64,000 nt of DNA, taken from positions 806,001 to 870,000 of the forward strand of contig NZ_BNAG01000001.1 in assembly GCF_014653175.1 (NCBI RefSeq), in the 5' to 3' direction. This stretch comes from Roseivirga thermotolerans. Its GTDB lineage: Bacteria; Bacteroidota; Bacteroidia; Cytophagales; Cyclobacteriaceae. Within the stretch, counting starts at the first letter, position 1. The number at the start of each line of letters is the position of its first letter. The notes below the pieces were generated by a model. The model made no database searches, had not been told where the DNA came from, and saw only the letters and a program-made list of their open reading frames with translations. The position numbers and the translations under genes were made by a program. Shown in pieces: positions 24,769 through 33,459 of this stretch.

Positions 24769-27700
24769 TCAGTTCTTTTCTTTGATCCGTTTGAAGTATT
24801 TATTGGTTTCTTTCTTGTAATATGGATTGAGCTTTGCCGGAATTGTCCTTAATAGTTCAATTTCTTTTTCTTTGGCTTTTAGATATTCGTTGAGTGAAGG
24901 TGGAATTGATAGCTCGAAATCGCGCGCTGTTTTGGCCTCACGCTCATCATCTTCTCCCCTCTCTCGCATGGAGTTTTCTGCATCCAGAAGCCTTGTAAGT
25001 ATCTCTTGCTGACGTTCAATGGTCTCATCAGTGATATTTTTATTGATGAGGTCCCATTCGTTTTGCTCCATTTGTTCAAAAAGCTTCTCAATTTTTTCGC
25101 CTAATTTATTTCCGTCCATGCCTGTTTCAAAGTTTTCGAGCGCATTTCTTAGTCGTTCCTGCTGAGCAGCCATACGAGCTAGTTCTTCCGATAGCTCTCT
25201 GCCACTTTTTCCACTTCCTTTCAGGTCTTTAATTTGTTGGCTTAGCTGTTTTTGAAGTTCCGATAGACCTCCTGGCTGAGGTTTGTTCTTTTGATCTTTG
25301 CCCTGGCCATTACTCATTTGACTAGCCATTTGCTGTTGCATCTGCTGCAATACATCATCGAGCAATAAGGCAAGGTTGTTTATGGAGGTCATGGTAAACT
25401 GTTGTTTACCGATTACTTCGTTGATGCGTTTCTCCTTGAGTGATTCTATGGCACCATCCATTTGACGATTCATTTCGGAAAGCTCTTTCATTATGAAGGA
25501 GGATATCTGAAAAACGCGTTGAGAAAGGGCAACAAGGCTGTCTTGAATAATTTGCGAATCATCTTTTAGTTTAAGTTGTTCTTGTCCGAGCTTAACAACT
25601 CGAGGGTCGCCCTCTCTTATTTCTTTGAAAGATTCCATTAGCTCTTCCTGGTTAAAGGAAAGGGTAACCAGATTATCTACAAGATCGCGGAGGTTGTCCA
25701 TATTTTCCATTTGCTGCTCCATTTGCATATTGCTTTGAACAGACTCCAAACTTTGCTTGAGCTGCTGCATCTTCTCGCCTGCCCGTTGCTGCGACTTTAC
25801 GGCCCGTTGCTGAGGGCTCTGACCATCTTCAGAATTCTTTTCGTCTATCTCCAGGGCATCTTGCGCATCTTGCTGGTCTTGCTGTATTTCCTCTAACTGC
25901 TCGCGGGCATCTTTGGGCAGATCGTCCGGATTTTTACGATTCTTGTTAATCTCATTGAGCTTGTCTATTTGCTCTTTGAGTTTGTCGATGTCTTCTTTTT
26001 CTTGCTTCTGTTCCTGGGCCAATTCTTCTTCGGTTTTAGAAGACTCTTCCGTTTCTTTTTGTAGCTGTTGCTGGTCTTGAATGGCTTCGTCAAGCTGCTC
26101 CAGTGTTTCATCCAATGTCATTTCAAACTGAAGCTTTTTAAAGAGTTCCAGAGTTCTCTCCAGGTCTTCTTCCAAATTGCCGCTATTTTGCTGCAATTCT
26201 TCCATTTTTTCTCTAAACTCCTCAATATCAGACTGTTCTTCTAACAACTGACGTAATTCGTCATAGAGCTTTTTGGTTTCTTCATCGAGCACATTGTTCA
26301 TGATTTCCTGAAGCTGCTCCATTTTTTGCTTTATCTCTTCACTTTGAGGATTGAATTGATCGAGTTTTTGATTATTGAGTCGATTTTCCTTTTTCAGTTC
26401 CTCAACTTTATTGGCAAGCTTTTCCTTTTGTTCAAGAATTTCCTGCATTAGCTTTTCGTCTTGCCAATCCATCTCTTTTTTGGTCTTTAACCTTTCGTCA
26501 GCTTGCTGAATTTTTCTGTTCAGCTCCTCAGCTTCTTTAAGGGTGTTGTCAATGGATTGTTGAATAGCCTGACTCGACCTTTCTATGTCTTCTTCTAACT
26601 CTTCTTTAGGTGGAATTTTAAAGGTATAAGCAGCAGATTTAGATGATTTATAGCCATTAACTCCATCATTGTCAGACACTTGCATATAATAAGTAAGCTC
26701 AGCTCCGGCCTTTACTTTTGCCGTATCAAGCTTAAAAATATGATAGTAGGATTGATCGAGTGTGGCAGGGTTGAACAATACCTCTTCCGTTTCATAATTT
26801 TCTCCATCGTAGCTATAAAAAAGGGCTAGAGAAGAAAAGCCATAATCATCTTCAATTTTGCCACCTAAGACAATGTTGCGGTAAAGAACAGTGTCTTGAT
26901 ACTGATCCAGTACGATTTCAGGGTTGCGATCTTTAATTACCTCAATCTGAAATTTTAAGGAGTCTTTGTTGGTACTGTGTTCGTTGAAAAGTCTGATAGA
27001 GTAAGCTCCTGAAAGCTTAAGCTTATCTTCGGCCACAAACTGCTGCCCTGATTTTTTCTGCGCCTGCAATGTTTTGGAGGCTGACTCAAAAAAGAGATTT
27101 ACACCATTGGCATTTGCTGCAGAAATGTTCCACGTGGCTATTGTGCCTTCTGGTATGGTGAGGTTTCCGGAGTTTTTAACCGACTCATTGGCTATGCGGG
27201 TATAGTCTGGATAATCCAACTCAATGTGGAATAAAGAGATACTAGGTCGGGCAAAGGCTTTTACGGTATAGGTGGGCGATACTACACCTTCTGCTTCAAC
27301 TACAAAAGATGTATTGTTTTGCAGGCGATTGATTTCATATTCGAACAAGCCGGGACCTGTTTTAATAGTTTTGATTTTTCGGCCGTTAAGCCTTATGAAT
27401 AAGTCTTGTGGAACGGCTCTTCCCTCTGTCTTCACACGAACGGTAAAGGGTTCGTCTTTATAGCCTGTAAGGGCATCTCGGTCTATAAAAATGTTGAATG
27501 GAGCCTCTGGTATAAAATCGCTACTGTAGCTAATGATGCGCGTAGAACTTTCGGTAATGAACTGCGGAACAAAAATGAGCAGTAGTATTAAGACAGTAGC
27601 AGGTAAAAAGCTGTATTTGAGATACTTCTTATTGGCCGAAAGATCGATGGCACTGGCGAAAGGGAATTTTTGAATCTGTTGGCTTTTTTGCCGAATGCTC

Positions 27701-28086
27701 GCCACCAACAGATCACTTTGTTTGTCGCTTAGTTTTTCTAGCTGGATTACATTGAGCAATTTATCGGAAACCTCCGGAAAGAACTTACCAATCTGAATGG
27801 CAGCCTCTTCATTGCTCATTTGTTGTTTATGATTGAACATGGACAACAAGTGCCTGAATACCAAGACAATAAATGCTACCAATGCGCCAAACACAAATCC
27901 GTAAAAAAGTAGGGCACGGCCTGTTTTTGAGAGGTGTGCAGAAAACTCAATGGTATTAATTAGTAGAAAAGATAGTAACAGAATGCCGATTAGAATAAGA
28001 CTACCTCTAATGGCTTTATTCTTATAGTATTTTCTCTTGTAATCGTTTAACTGTCTTATCAAGGACTCATTAGAACCCATAAGCAT
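24769..28086 (-). CDS. DUF4175 family giant membrane-anchored coiled-coil protein
   Basis: At 1105 residues this is one of the largest proteins here. The N-terminus has two membrane helices (about 28-46 and 56-80) and a third at about 150-170 (YSFLPATVLILLLIFVP). An extracytoplasmic beta-rich region (about 180-490) follows, with Ig-like stretches such as YKDEPFTVRVKTEGRAVPQD. Residues about 500-900 are a very long Gln/Glu/Lys/Leu-rich coiled coil. DUF4175 proteins are widespread in Bacteroidota and of unknown function; an envelope tether or spacer is a reasonable inference. The start may be 28086 or the Met two codons later (28080). A parS-like core lies inside the gene at 27126. Confidence 0.85.
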   Translation of the reverse strand: MLMGSNESLIRQLNDYKRKYYKNKAIRGSLILIGILLLSFLLINTIEFSAHLSKTGRALLFYGFVFGALVAFIVLVFRHLLSMFNHKQQMSNEEAAIQIGKFFPEVSDKLLNVIQLEKLSDKQSDLLVASIRQKSQQIQKFPFASAIDLSANKKYLKYSFLPATVLILLLIFVPQFITESSTRIISYSSDFIPEAPFNIFIDRDALTGYKDEPFTVRVKTEGRAVPQDLFIRLNGRKIKTIKTGPGLFEYEINRLQNNTSFVVEAEGVVSPTYTVKAFARPSISLFHIELDYPDYTRIANESVKNSGNLTIPEGTIATWNISAANANGVNLFFESASKTLQAQKKSGQQFVAEDKLKLSGAYSIRLFNEHSTNKDSLKFQIEVIKDRNPEIVLDQYQDTVLYRNIVLGGKIEDDYGFSSLALFYSYDGENYETEEVLFNPATLDQSYYHIFKLDTAKVKAGAELTYYMQVSDNDGVNGYKSSKSAAYTFKIPPKEELEEDIERSSQAIQQSIDNTLKEAEELNRKIQQADERLKTKKEMDWQDEKLMQEILEQKEKLANKVEELKKENRLNNQKLDQFNPQSEEIKQKMEQLQEIMNNVLDEETKKLYDELRQLLEEQSDIEEFREKMEELQQNSGNLEEDLERTLELFKKLQFEMTLDETLEQLDEAIQDQQQLQKETEESSKTEEELAQEQKQEKEDIDKLKEQIDKLNEINKNRKNPDDLPKDAREQLEEIQQDQQDAQDALEIDEKNSEDGQSPQQRAVKSQQRAGEKMQQLKQSLESVQSNMQMEQQMENMDNLRDLVDNLVTLSFNQEELMESFKEIREGDPRVVKLGQEQLKLKDDSQIIQDSLVALSQRVFQISSFIMKELSEMNRQMDGAIESLKEKRINEVIGKQQFTMTSINNLALLLDDVLQQMQQQMASQMSNGQGKDQKNKPQPGGLSELQKQLSQQIKDLKGSGKSGRELSEELARMAAQQERLRNALENFETGMDGNKLGEKIEKLFEQMEQNEWDLINKNITDETIERQQEILTRLLDAENSMRERGEDDEREAKTARDFELSIPPSLNEYLKAKEKEIELLRTIPAKLNPYYKKETNKYFKRIKEKN
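27126..27141. promoter_or_regulatory. Degenerate parS-like site inside DUF4175 gene
   Basis: TGTTCCACGTGGCTAT keeps the left half and full CCACGTGG core of the parS consensus (12 of 16 positions) but lacks the right arm. Its clustering with three other such cores within 5 kb is the main reason to list it. ParB may bind weakly, or it may be chance. Confidence 0.35.
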
Positions 28087-28168
28087 TATGCGTTAGCCTA
28101 CCTTAATTACGCAAATAGTTTCTAAAGGATTGTAAAACAATTGATAAACAGGCAAATAAACTTTGTGT

Positions 28169-28927
28169 TTAGTCTATTTCCAGTACAATAGGACAATGGT
28201 CTGAATGCTTGGCCTCGGGCATTATATAGGCATTTTTCAATCGATCCTTTAATGGTGAGGTAGCCATATGGTAGTCGATACGCCAGCCTTTGTTGTTGGC
28301 CCGGGCATTGGCCCGGTAGCTCCACCAGGAATATTGATGAGGTTCTTGATTAAACACCCGGAAGGTGTCAATGAAGCCTGAATCAACGTATTTGGTTAAC
28401 CAGGCACGCTCTTCAGGTAAGAAGCCTGATGAATTTTTGTTTGAAACCGGGTTGTGAATGTCTATTTCCTTATGAGCAATGTTGTAATCTCCACTAATAA
28501 TAAGGTTGGGGATTTGCTTTCTTAAATCATCAACATAATCTTGAAAGAAGTCGAGCCACTGGTATTTAAAGTCTTGTCGAATATCTCCACTGGTTCCACT
28601 GGGCATGTAAACCGACATTACAGAGAAGTCGTTAAAATCGGCTCGAATAACCCTTCCTTCATTATCATAGGTTTCATTTCCACAGCCATGTTCCACGTGG
28701 TTGGGTTTTGTTTTGCTAAGAATTGCAACACCGGAGTAGCCTTTCTTTTCTGCGTTTTCCCAGTACATATAGTAGCCCATTTCTTCATAGAAGTTTTCTA
28801 CTTGATCTGGCATGGCCTTTAGTTCTTGCAAGCAAAGAATATCCGGGTTTGCTTCTGCGAGCCACTCTTTAAAACCTTTATTAATAGCAGCTCGAATGCC
28901 GTTTACGTTGTAGGAGATTATTTTCAT
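28169..28927 (-). CDS. xth: Exodeoxyribonuclease III (XthA/ExoA type AP endonuclease)
   Basis: A Mg-dependent AP endonuclease and 3'-5' exonuclease of base-excision repair. The EEP-fold signatures are complete: MKIISYNVNGIRAAINKGF at the N-terminus, ILCLQELK (metal Glu), YSGVAILSK, LIISGDYNIAHKEIDIHNP (catalytic Asp/Asn), FIDTFRVFNQEPHQYSWWS and RIDYHMATSP, ending with AKHSDHCPIVLEI (catalytic His). The 252 residues fit. It overlaps the upstream 121-residue gene by four bases (ATGA). A parS-like core lies at 28689. Confidence 0.96.
   Translation of the reverse strand: MKIISYNVNGIRAAINKGFKEWLAEANPDILCLQELKAMPDQVENFYEEMGYYMYWENAEKKGYSGVAILSKTKPNHVEHGCGNETYDNEGRVIRADFNDFSVMSVYMPSGTSGDIRQDFKYQWLDFFQDYVDDLRKQIPNLIISGDYNIAHKEIDIHNPVSNKNSSGFLPEERAWLTKYVDSGFIDTFRVFNQEPHQYSWWSYRANARANNKGWRIDYHMATSPLKDRLKNAYIMPEAKHSDHCPIVLEID
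28689..28704. promoter_or_regulatory. Degenerate parS-like site inside exonuclease III gene
   Basis: TGTTCCACGTGGTTGG matches the parS consensus over the first 12 positions only. It is the fourth CCACGTGG-type core seen between 23.8 and 28.7 kb. Functional value is uncertain. Confidence 0.3.
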
Positions 28928-29289
28928 GCTTGTATTACTAATTCAAATTCTCTCTCAAAATACTCTAATACATGCATTTTGAGAAGCTTTTCCTGGTCCA
29001 GCAGATCGAACCGGGGTAATTTTTTAATGAGTTTCCAGTGTGGCCAGCCGTCTGCATCGTGGCCTTGCAGCTCATAGTATCCTGAGTAGCTCAGTACTTT
29101 GCAAATAGCTATGTGCATGAGGTCTTGCTTTTCCTCTTTGCTGAACTGTGAGGGCCCGCGGCCTAACTCTTGTACCCCAATAAGAAAAAGAACACCATTC
29201 AGGTCTTTAGGGCGTTTGCCAATCACTTCTTGTATAGATGCCATTAACTTTGCCCACCTTACATGGAGTTCAAGATCCTTCTTATACAT
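28924..29289 (-). CDS. Conserved hypothetical protein (121 aa)
   Basis: I recognise no named family. The 121-residue protein is soluble with no signal peptide, mostly helical, with a central motif GVQELGRGPSQFSKEEKQDL and an aromatic stretch YYELQGHDADGWPHWKL. It overlaps exonuclease III by four bases at its 3' end and the CMD-family gene by eight bases at its 5' end, so the three genes form one tight operon. The coupling to a repair gene is positional only. Confidence 0.75.
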   Translation of the reverse strand: MYKKDLELHVRWAKLMASIQEVIGKRPKDLNGVLFLIGVQELGRGPSQFSKEEKQDLMHIAICKVLSYSGYYELQGHDADGWPHWKLIKKLPRFDLLDQEKLLKMHVLEYFEREFELVIQA

Positions 29290-29632
29290 TCTCTTCCGAT
29301 TGAAGTGCTTCCCAGTATTCTACAGCTCTTCTAAGGTGCGGTATTACAATTGATCCGCCAATTAGGTTGGCAATTGAAAAGGCCTCATACATTTCGGCAG
29401 TAGTAATCTTGAGTTCGTGGCATTTCCCCAGATGGTATTTGATGCAATCATCGCAACGAAGCACCATAGAGCAGGCTAAGCCCACAATTTCCTTAGTTTT
29501 TACATCCAGTGCTCCCTCAGCGTAGGCGTTGGTGTCCAGATTAAAGAAGCGCTTCAGCACTTTATTGTCGGCCGCCATGATCTTTTCGTTCATTTTGGCT
29601 CTGTAGTCATTAAATTCTTGAACTATACTCAT
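29282..29632 (-). CDS. Carboxymuconolactone decarboxylase (AhpD-like) family protein
   Basis: The start was placed at the ATG at 29632 (MSIVQEFNDYRAKM); the frame runs 22 codons further upstream, but that extension overlaps the divergent comF gene. The 116-residue protein is a CMD/AhpD-fold protein. The redox motif is in LRCDDCIKYHLGKC (Cys-x2-Cys with a nearby His), which in AhpD relatives gives peroxidase-linked thiol chemistry. Family members form helical oligomers. The substrate is unknown, and a role in oxidative stress is the usual guess. Confidence 0.9.
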   Translation of the reverse strand: MSIVQEFNDYRAKMNEKIMAADNKVLKRFFNLDTNAYAEGALDVKTKEIVGLACSMVLRCDDCIKYHLGKCHELKITTAEMYEAFSIANLIGGSIVIPHLRRAVEYWEALQSEENV

Positions 29633-29651
29633 ATTAATTTGATTAAATTGG

Positions 29652-30353
29652 ATGAATATGAAAATCAAGGAATACTGGAATGATTTTCTTTCTCTCATTT
29701 ACCCCAATCTGTGTTTGGGATGTGATGATCCACTTCCACAGGGAAGCAAATATATATGTCCTAAGTGTCATTACAACCTGCCCAAGACGAATACTCACGC
29801 CTTAGAAAGGCATACTTTTCAGGAAAAGTTCATGGGCTTGGTGCCTTTCAGCCATGTGTTGGTGTATGCTTACTTTATTAAGAATGGTATAATGCAGCAC
29901 GTATTGCACGCTTTGAAATACAACGACAATCAGGAGATTGGTATAATGTTGGGCCGGTGGTATGGCCATGATTTGCTTCTAGGCGGTTATGCCGATGCTT
30001 TTGATGCTATTGTTCCGGTGCCATTGCACCCAAAGAAACAGGAGATAAGAGGGTACAATCAGGCGTATTGCTTTGCGCTTGGCCTTTCGGAAGTATTAAA
30101 AACTCCGGTGGTTGAACATGGCCTCATTCGCACTAAACATATCGATAGCCAAACCAAGAAAGGCAAAGTGAACCGAATTTTAGATGTTGAAGGAATTTTT
30201 GAGGTTCAGGAAATAGATCGGCTGAAGGATAAACGCGTGCTTTTGGTCGATGATGTGCTGACCACAGGTTCGACACTGGTGGCTTGCGCTACACCTCTTC
30301 TGGCACTGCCTTGCCAGGCATTAAGTGTGGCCGTTATGGCAGGCGTTAAGTAA
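29652..30353 (+). CDS. comF: ComF family phosphoribosyltransferase-like protein
   Basis: A 233-residue protein with a double zinc-ribbon N-terminus (NLCLGCDDPL and YICPKCHYNL). The C-terminal phosphoribosyltransferase domain carries the PRPP-binding motif RVLLVDDVLTTGSTLVAC. Family motifs VPVPLHPKKQEIRGYNQA and LIRTKHIDSQTKKGKVNR are also present. ComF is needed for late steps of natural DNA uptake in transformable bacteria, but its biochemical role is unclear. The start may be the Met at 29652 or the one at 29658. It is divergent from the CMD gene with a 19-bp gap. Confidence 0.93.
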   Translation: MNMKIKEYWNDFLSLIYPNLCLGCDDPLPQGSKYICPKCHYNLPKTNTHALERHTFQEKFMGLVPFSHVLVYAYFIKNGIMQHVLHALKYNDNQEIGIMLGRWYGHDLLLGGYADAFDAIVPVPLHPKKQEIRGYNQAYCFALGLSEVLKTPVVEHGLIRTKHIDSQTKKGKVNRILDVEGIFEVQEIDRLKDKRVLLVDDVLTTGSTLVACATPLLALPCQALSVAVMAGVK

Positions 30354-30370
30354 ACTTAAAGCATGTGGTA

Positions 30371-30400
30371 ATAAAAAAGGCGGTTTCAACAACCGCCTTT
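30371..30400 (-). terminator. Rho-independent terminator of the GldJ-like gene
   Basis: A perfect 10-bp stem, AAAGGCGGTT (30376-30385) with AACCGCCTTT (30391-30400), and 5-base loop. On the minus strand it is followed by a run of T, from the A-run at 30373-30378. It lies 23 bases past the stop of the gene at 30423. On the plus strand it may also stop comF read-through, though the T-run there is short. Confidence 0.85.
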
Positions 30401-30422
30401 AGCAATGCTTTTTCGTATAAGC

Positions 30423-32000
30423 CTATTTTCTTCCTCCAAACACTTTGCCTACTATGCCATTCGATTGGTCGAGCTGTTGTGTACCAATCGAAATCATGGC
30501 ACAACGGAAGCCAATGGTGTTGGTGGCTTTGTCTAAATCTAAGTATCTGCGCGTACCTGGAGCCATCCAGTAGGCCACATCTTTCCACGAACCACCTTTA
30601 TAAACTTTTGCTCTGTCGTTTATCAATGATCTATACTCAAGGCTTTGGTTGGCAGCCACACTGTCTCGGGTTCTTACAGTTTGCCACCCATAATTAGTTT
30701 CGGGGTCACTGGTGCCGTCTTTTCTTACAGGGTTCAGGTCATCAAAATCGCCAAACGAAAGAGGTCTGTAGGTGTCGAAAACCCACTCACTCACGTTACC
30801 GGCCATATTGAATAAGTTAAAATCGTTAGGCTCTCTGTTGCCCACTGGCTCGGGTATTACGGAAGCATCGTTGTTCACATTTCCGGCAATACCGGCATAG
30901 TCACCACGGCCTCTTTTGAAGTTGGCTAGTAATTCGCCTCTCTTTTTACCGTAAGGGTTTCTTACGCCTCGGCCATCCCAAGGGTAAATTCTTCCGTACT
31001 CTTCGTTCTCGTCCAGGTAAACCGTTCCTACAGTAGCTTTTGCAGCGTACTCCCACTCGGCTTCATTGGGTAGTCTAAAGTCTGGCAAATAGATACCTCT
31101 TTCAATAAATCTTCTTCTGTTTTGTGGCAGGTTAATGTATTCCACAACCTCTTGCTGAAACTCGTCAAAATCGGCTATCTCTATTACCTGACCCTGGCCT
31201 GCAGCATTTACAGTACCAATAGGTTGCCCACCAATAGCTAATTGATATTCTCCGGTAGTCTGATCTTTGACCAGAAACTCTTCCAGAAACTCTGCCGGAA
31301 GATCATCATAATCCATTTCAAAGATGAGCTTCAGGTTTACAAAGTCTGTTCTCCATTTGCAATAGTCTACAACTTGTCTCCACGATACACCAACAACCGG
31401 GTATTTATTAAAACCGGGGTTGCTGTAGTAGTTTTCTGAATACACGTCATTAAAGGAGAAGTCACTGGCCCAAACATCATCGTCTGGTATAATGTCTTCG
31501 TAATTCTGTGGGTTGCTTTTGCTGTGAGTAGGCCCTGTGTAGTCAGGAATCCATGCCTGAGGAGGGTTGCTCAGGTTCTGATTATCATCATCGTTGGGGT
31601 CTAGTATACTCACGTTCTTGGGAAGAGACAGGGGCTGAGGGTTGTACTGAAACCACACGTATTCCTTCCAGTTGCTATTGGTTACCTCCGTTTCGTCCAT
31701 AAAGAACGAGTTTACAGTAACCGTACGTTCAATATTGTCTCTGGAGCCATACAAGTCTTGTTCGAAAGACCCAAGTATAGTTCTACCGCCTTGAATGAAC
31801 ACCATTCCCGGAGGATTAGGTAGTTCTTTGTCGTCATACGGGCGGTAACCCAGAAGATCTTTTTTTGTAGCATACTCCTCGCCTGTTGCAGCACTGATAT
31901 TGTCTTTTTTGCCGATACCGAGAAGTGAACAGGAACTGGCTGAGCAGAGAACCATTAAACCCAATAGTCCTGCTTTTATCTGACCCACGCTTGTTTTCAT
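30423..32000 (-). CDS. gldJ: GldJ/GldK-type FGE-sulfatase-fold lipoprotein (gliding / type IX secretion)
   Basis: A 525-residue lipoprotein (lipobox ASSC, Cys24) with a formylglycine-generating-enzyme (SUMF1) fold. Seen are PGMVFIQGGRTILGSF, FFMDETEVTNSNWKEYV, YPVVGVSWRQVVDYCKW, FRLPNEAEWEYAAKA, FNMAGNVSEWVFDTYRP and YKGGSWKDVAYWMAPGTRRY. The last block and the long insert before FRLPNEAE fit GldJ, the outer-membrane lipoprotein needed for gliding and for stability of the GldK/type IX secretion ring. GldK is the alternative; against it, no gldL, gldM or gldN follows. The catalytic Cys residues of true FGE are not evident, so it is probably structural. A strong promoter is seen at 32060-32092. 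Confidence 0.75.
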   Translation of the reverse strand: MKTSVGQIKAGLLGLMVLCSASSCSLLGIGKKDNISAATGEEYATKKDLLGYRPYDDKELPNPPGMVFIQGGRTILGSFEQDLYGSRDNIERTVTVNSFFMDETEVTNSNWKEYVWFQYNPQPLSLPKNVSILDPNDDDNQNLSNPPQAWIPDYTGPTHSKSNPQNYEDIIPDDDVWASDFSFNDVYSENYYSNPGFNKYPVVGVSWRQVVDYCKWRTDFVNLKLIFEMDYDDLPAEFLEEFLVKDQTTGEYQLAIGGQPIGTVNAAGQGQVIEIADFDEFQQEVVEYINLPQNRRRFIERGIYLPDFRLPNEAEWEYAAKATVGTVYLDENEEYGRIYPWDGRGVRNPYGKKRGELLANFKRGRGDYAGIAGNVNNDASVIPEPVGNREPNDFNLFNMAGNVSEWVFDTYRPLSFGDFDDLNPVRKDGTSDPETNYGWQTVRTRDSVAANQSLEYRSLINDRAKVYKGGSWKDVAYWMAPGTRRYLDLDKATNTIGFRCAMISIGTQQLDQSNGIVGKVFGGRK

Positions 32001-32059
32001 TTTAGTATTCTTTTCCTAAGTCTAGGTGAAATTTGAACTTGCTAATATAAACTTATGTG

Positions 32060-32092
32060 CAAATCTATCACAATCCAGACGGTCAATTCAAA
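32060..32092 (-). promoter_or_regulatory. Bacteroidota-type promoter of the GldJ-like gene; rest of the 32001-32304 gap has no gene
   Basis: On the minus strand TTTG (32092-32089) is followed after exactly 21 bases by TAGATTTG (32067-32060). This is the primary-sigma consensus TTTG-N19-21-TAnnTTTG of Bacteroidota. The predicted transcript start is near 32056, giving a leader of about 55 bases. The rest of the 304-bp gap up to the histidine kinase at 32305 holds no gene that I can see, only an A/T-rich stretch and a TTTCTTTG box (near 32292) that may serve the kinase. Confidence 0.75.
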
Positions 32093-32304
32093 GGGTGAAC
32101 GCCCGGTTTGCCTATAATATTTTCAAAATTAGCCAGATTTATTGTACAACTGTTTGTTTTATAAGGTCTTTGCTTATTCGTAATGATATAATAATATGCC
32201 TGTCTAGAAAAAGGCTGGCGGGCATAATTGTCATTTAATCAGGGCATAAAACCACTCAGTCAATTCGCAAGGGGGCTTAGATGTAGATGTATTTTCTTTG
32301 AATT

Positions 32305-33456
32305 ATGAATAAGAATAAACTGTATTGGATTCTACAGTTTGGCGGGTGGACGGGTCTCATGCTCACCAGCTTTATGACTATGGCTATGTTTTTGCCATTT
32401 GTCACGGCTTTTGGGGTCAATACCATTACCATATTGCTATCGGTTCTCACCAGCCACTTGTACAGAGAGTATGTAAAAAGCAAAAACTGGAAAGAATTAA
32501 AGGTGGCTCGCCTGGTACCCAGGGTTTTTCTGGCCAGTATAATTCAGGGTACTATAATGTCTGTTCTTAGTTTGGGTGCGCTCATAGGTGCTCTTCTTTT
32601 AATGGCCAAGGTAGACCCCAGCGCCATGGATAAGGTAATGGGTATTCCGGAAATGGAAGGAGTTGATGAGGCTACTTTAGAAAAAATCAGAGCGGCTACT
32701 CAAAAAGGCTTTACTAGCAGTAAAATTCTGGTGTTCCTAATTAGTTATGTGGGTAGCTATGCCGTGTATTTCATCAGCTGGTCTGCCCTGTACTTTGCCT
32801 ACCAGTATTTACAGAAAACCAGGGAGGTAGAAATAGAAAAGTGGAAACTCTCAGCTTCTATTAAAGATGCCGAACTGAACGCCTTAAAAGCGCAGATTAA
32901 TCCACATTTTATATTCAATAGCCTCAATAATATTCGATCGTTAGTGGTCGAAGACTCTGAAAAGGCCAGAGATTCTATTACCCACCTCTCCGATCTTCTA
33001 AGGTTTTCCATTCAATTCGATCAGTACGAAAAGGTATCATTAGAAAAAGAACTGGAGGTAGTAAAAGACTACCTCAACCTGGAAGCCATACAGCTGGAGG
33101 AAAGGCTCAAGTACAGGTTCATCATAGACAAACAGTCTAAAGAAACCATGATTCCGCCCATGATAATCCAAACACTGGTGGAAAACGCTATTAAACACTC
33201 CATTAATAACTTGCCGAATGGTGGTGAAATAATTGTGGAATCAAAACTGAATCACGAGTTTGTAAATATTTACGTGAAAAACACCGGCCAGCTGAGGCCT
33301 CATGCAGCCACAAAGGGCCGAAGAAGAGGCATTGGTATAAGCAACTCAAAAGAAAGACTGCGGCTGTTGTATGGAGAACAGGCCAGCCTGACCATTGAGA
33401 ATATGAACGAAAATATGGTGTGCGCCACCGTGAAAGTACCGCTAAACTTTACTTAG
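32305..33456 (+). CDS. LytS/YehU-type sensor histidine kinase
   Basis: A 383-residue membrane histidine kinase of the His_kinase (PF06580) type. The N-terminal half has about four membrane helices (to about residue 165). The phospho-acceptor region is LKAQINPHFIFNSLNNIRSL with His201, and the HATPase region shows MIIQTLVENAIKHSINNLPN and RRGIGISNSKERLRLLYG. No dedicated sensor domain is seen; signal sensing would be by the membrane part. It is followed after 3 bases by its LytTR response regulator and forms a classic pair with it. Confidence 0.93.
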   Translation: MNKNKLYWILQFGGWTGLMLTSFMTMAMFLPFVTAFGVNTITILLSVLTSHLYREYVKSKNWKELKVARLVPRVFLASIIQGTIMSVLSLGALIGALLLMAKVDPSAMDKVMGIPEMEGVDEATLEKIRAATQKGFTSSKILVFLISYVGSYAVYFISWSALYFAYQYLQKTREVEIEKWKLSASIKDAELNALKAQINPHFIFNSLNNIRSLVVEDSEKARDSITHLSDLLRFSIQFDQYEKVSLEKELEVVKDYLNLEAIQLEERLKYRFIIDKQSKETMIPPMIIQTLVENAIKHSINNLPNGGEIIVESKLNHEFVNIYVKNTGQLRPHAATKGRRRGIGISNSKERLRLLYGEQASLTIENMNENMVCATVKVPLNFT

Positions 33457-33459
33457 ACT

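Noticed and set aside
25200-26600. Repeated CAG/CTG-like and GAA/TTC-rich stretches and overlapping plus-strand frames
   Set aside because: They follow from the Gln/Glu/Lys-rich coiled coil of DUF4175 on the minus strand.
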